Assembly (NCBI GenBank): GCA_028680705.1
Contig: JAQUJY010000003.1
Location: 16,031-80,030 of the forward strand
DNA length: 64,000 nucleotides
Origin: Bacteroidales bacterium
Lineage (GTDB): Bacteria > Bacteroidota > Bacteroidia > Bacteroidales > Tenuifilaceae
Direction: 5' to 3'
Program-made: the position numbers and the translations under genes
Notes under the pieces: generated by a model
Databases searched by the model: none
What the model was told of the DNA's origin: nothing
What the model saw: only the letters and a program-made list of their open reading frames with translations
Shown: in pieces, positions 62,562-64,000 of the stretch
How the letters are laid out: every line of letters begins with the position of its first letter
Position numbering within the stretch: the stretch's first letter is position 1

Positions 62562-62569
62562 CAAAAGTA
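62562..62569 (-). promoter_or_regulatory. Candidate -7 element for the porin gene
   Basis: On the minus strand TACTTTTG, a full match to TAnnTTTG, 34 bases before the start. No good -33 box is seen. Confidence 0.45.
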
Positions 62570-62728
62570 CAAAAAAGGTGAAAGGTAAATTAAATTTTGG
62601 TGTTTTATCTGTTGGGTATTTTATGCCCATTTTAAGTACTTCTTCGCATGGCAACCCTTCGGTCATTGTGTATCGAAGAGTATTTTATCGAACCATATAA
62701 ACAAAACACACAATCCCCTTTTTGGGTT

Positions 62729-63095
62729 TTAGAATTGTATTACAATTTTCACATTCATAAAAAATCTTTGGGTTTTTCTTTCTTGAATAGCTCTGTCGTA
62801 GATGTCTCTGCAAGCATATTCAACACGTACTCTTTTGTCTTGAAATAATTTTATTGATGCATCGGTAATCCCAAACAAGGCAACATTCAGCACATCGCCT
62901 TCATTGGTATATATTATTGATGTTTGTGCTGCTGAAAGCAGCACCAAATTCAAACGCAATGTTCTTATGAGCAAACGTACTATCGGTAAGCGAAATGTAG
63001 TCACCATCCTCCTTTATCATTGAGACAAAAAGAGTTAAAACAAACCGAATAATACCCGATTTTTTGCTACCTTTAAGGAAGTATCCAGAAAACAA
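62729..63095 (-). pseudogene. Possible frameshifted gene remnant
   Basis: Two overlapping minus-strand frames read as one protein if a frameshift is allowed near 62940. The first gives MIKEDGDYISLTDSTFAHKN and then IAFEFGA. The second continues SAAQTSIIYTNEGDVLNVALFGITDASIKLF and RVEYACRDIYDRAIQERK. Both halves have natural-looking composition, and each alone is too short to be a normal domain. The family was not recognised. It could equally be chance. The remaining bases of this 600-base gap hold only the porin promoter. Confidence 0.35.
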
Positions 63096-63132
63096 TTAAA
63101 TTCCATAGCTGTTAATTGGTAAAACATTCCAT

Positions 63133-63909
63133 ATGCTACTCGACTACCACATGCATACTTTCCTATCCGACGGTCGCGATGATCACGAGCAAATGGTTGC
63201 ATCAGCGGCATTTCGGGGTATCAGTGAAATAGGGTTTAGCGATCATATCAGCATAAAACCTGCAAGTTGGGCTTTGCCCATTGATAGGATTGATGAAATG
63301 ATTAGCCGAATTCATGCAGTGCAGTCAAGCGATACAAAAGGCATTGAGGTTAAGTTTGGGGTTGAGATGGACTACTTTTTTGGTATGGAGAAGCAAATCC
63401 AAAAGGTTATTGAGTTATTACCCGTTGACTACGTTATTGGTTCCATCCATTTTGTTGATGATTGGAACTTTGATACCGATGCCAACGAGTTTGATAGAGT
63501 GGATGTGAATAAATTCTATCGACAGTATTTTAAGCTGGTTCAGCAATCGGCCAAATCGAAGCTATTCGATATTATTGGGCATTGCGACCTAGCCAAAAAA
63601 TTTGCATACTACCCTACATTCCCTCTCGATGTACTTTACGACGAAGCGGCTCAGGTTTTTAAGCGTGCTGATGTTGTTGTTGAAATAAATACCAGCGGCA
63701 AAACCAAGCCCTGTAATGAGTTTTACCCTTCTATCCCATTTCTTGAGCGATTAGCTTATTACAAAGTACCTGTAACTCTAGGTTCAGATGCTCATGTTGA
63801 ACAAAACGTCGGTCAGTTTTTTGATGAGGCCATTGCTGGAATAAAGGCTCTTGGCTATAAGGAAATAGCAAGGTTTACAAAGCGCAAAAGGGAAATGGTT
63901 AAGCTATAA
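63133..63909 (+). CDS. PHP-domain histidinol-phosphatase-like hydrolase
   Basis: A 258-residue PHP-domain protein. Metal ligands are seen in DYHMHTFLSDG (the first HxH), EIGFSDHISI, VEMDYF, VIGSIHFVDDW, IIGHCDLAKKF and VTLGSDAHVEQNVGQFF, the usual order in HisK-type histidinol phosphatases. Length is right for HisK. The real substrate may be histidinol phosphate or another phosphoester. It is not next to other his genes. The gene ends 91 bases before the window does. Confidence 0.85.
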   Translation: MLLDYHMHTFLSDGRDDHEQMVASAAFRGISEIGFSDHISIKPASWALPIDRIDEMISRIHAVQSSDTKGIEVKFGVEMDYFFGMEKQIQKVIELLPVDYVIGSIHFVDDWNFDTDANEFDRVDVNKFYRQYFKLVQQSAKSKLFDIIGHCDLAKKFAYYPTFPLDVLYDEAAQVFKRADVVVEINTSGKTKPCNEFYPSIPFLERLAYYKVPVTLGSDAHVEQNVGQFFDEAIAGIKALGYKEIARFTKRKREMVKL

Positions 63910-64000
63910 GTGACAATAATTCCCGTTTGGATTAGACAGTGCCAAATTAAAACCCAACCCATACACTAAAAAAACATTAACCTCCTAATTTGTGCTTCAA

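Noticed and set aside
62648-62848. 66-residue plus-strand ORF
   Set aside because: No motif or start signal, and the opposite strand has a more protein-like reading.

Overview
This window is chromosomal DNA of a member of the Bacteroidota, most likely Bacteroidales or a close relative. The support is a type IX secretion (T9SS) cargo protein and the T9SS component PorZ, SprB-type repeats, DUF2723, DUF3098 and DUF6427 proteins, a GH3-family protein, a LysO exporter split into two genes, and many copies of the Bacteroidota -7 promoter element TAnnTTTG. No rRNA, tRNA, CRISPR array or complete transposon was seen. Genus is not assignable from the sequence alone.

Left part (1-12.1 kb, mostly minus strand): a gene-free flank with a possible folded RNA, a NUMOD4/HNH homing-type endonuclease, a GT4 glycosyltransferase, glycyl-tRNA synthetase, two unlike GAPDH paralogues in tandem, a 1360-residue dikinase-like protein (ATP-grasp plus phosphohistidine domain, no PEP barrel) and a CapA-type phosphatase. 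From 12.3 to 21.9 kb (plus strand): a nucleotidyltransferase, split LysO, PAP2 phosphatase, NadB, an asparagine-synthase-like protein, a DUF2723/GT117 membrane glycosyltransferase and a polysaccharide deacetylase. From 21.9 to 26.3 kb lies an AT-rich surface-glycan block on the minus strand: three GT4 glycosyltransferases and a sulfotransferase. It meets the deacetylase at interlocked stop codons. A 1394-residue T9SS cargo follows, closed by a strong terminator, then purD and DUF6427.

From 33.2 to 48.5 kb nearly everything is on the minus strand: queA, truB, uppP, DUF3098 and ftsX (a cell-envelope and tRNA-modification run), YfhO, a deoxynucleoside kinase, a small secreted propeller-like protein, GH3, an aminotransferase, recO-porZ, and rdgB with a tandem-domain universal stress protein (USP). 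From 48.6 to 57.0 kb is a signalling block on the plus strand: a large sensor that fuses a periplasmic propeller/Y_Y_Y region to a class III adenylate cyclase and a phosphodiesterase-like HD domain, a second USP, a Cache-HAMP-GAF-PAS receptor with no visible output domain, and dgt. The cyclase lies between two USP paralogues, which makes this the best candidate here for an undescribed cyclic-nucleotide/stress module.

The right end (57.1-64 kb) is accessory in character: an EFR1-type ferredoxin, a dispersed non-coding repeat that yields a false ORF, a lipocalin-like lipoprotein, meso-diaminopimelate dehydrogenase, a truncated TonB-dependent receptor cut off at a repeat block, an alginate-export-type porin, a probable frameshifted relic and a PHP-domain histidinol-phosphatase-like gene. 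All functions are assigned by reading motifs by eye; no database search was run.
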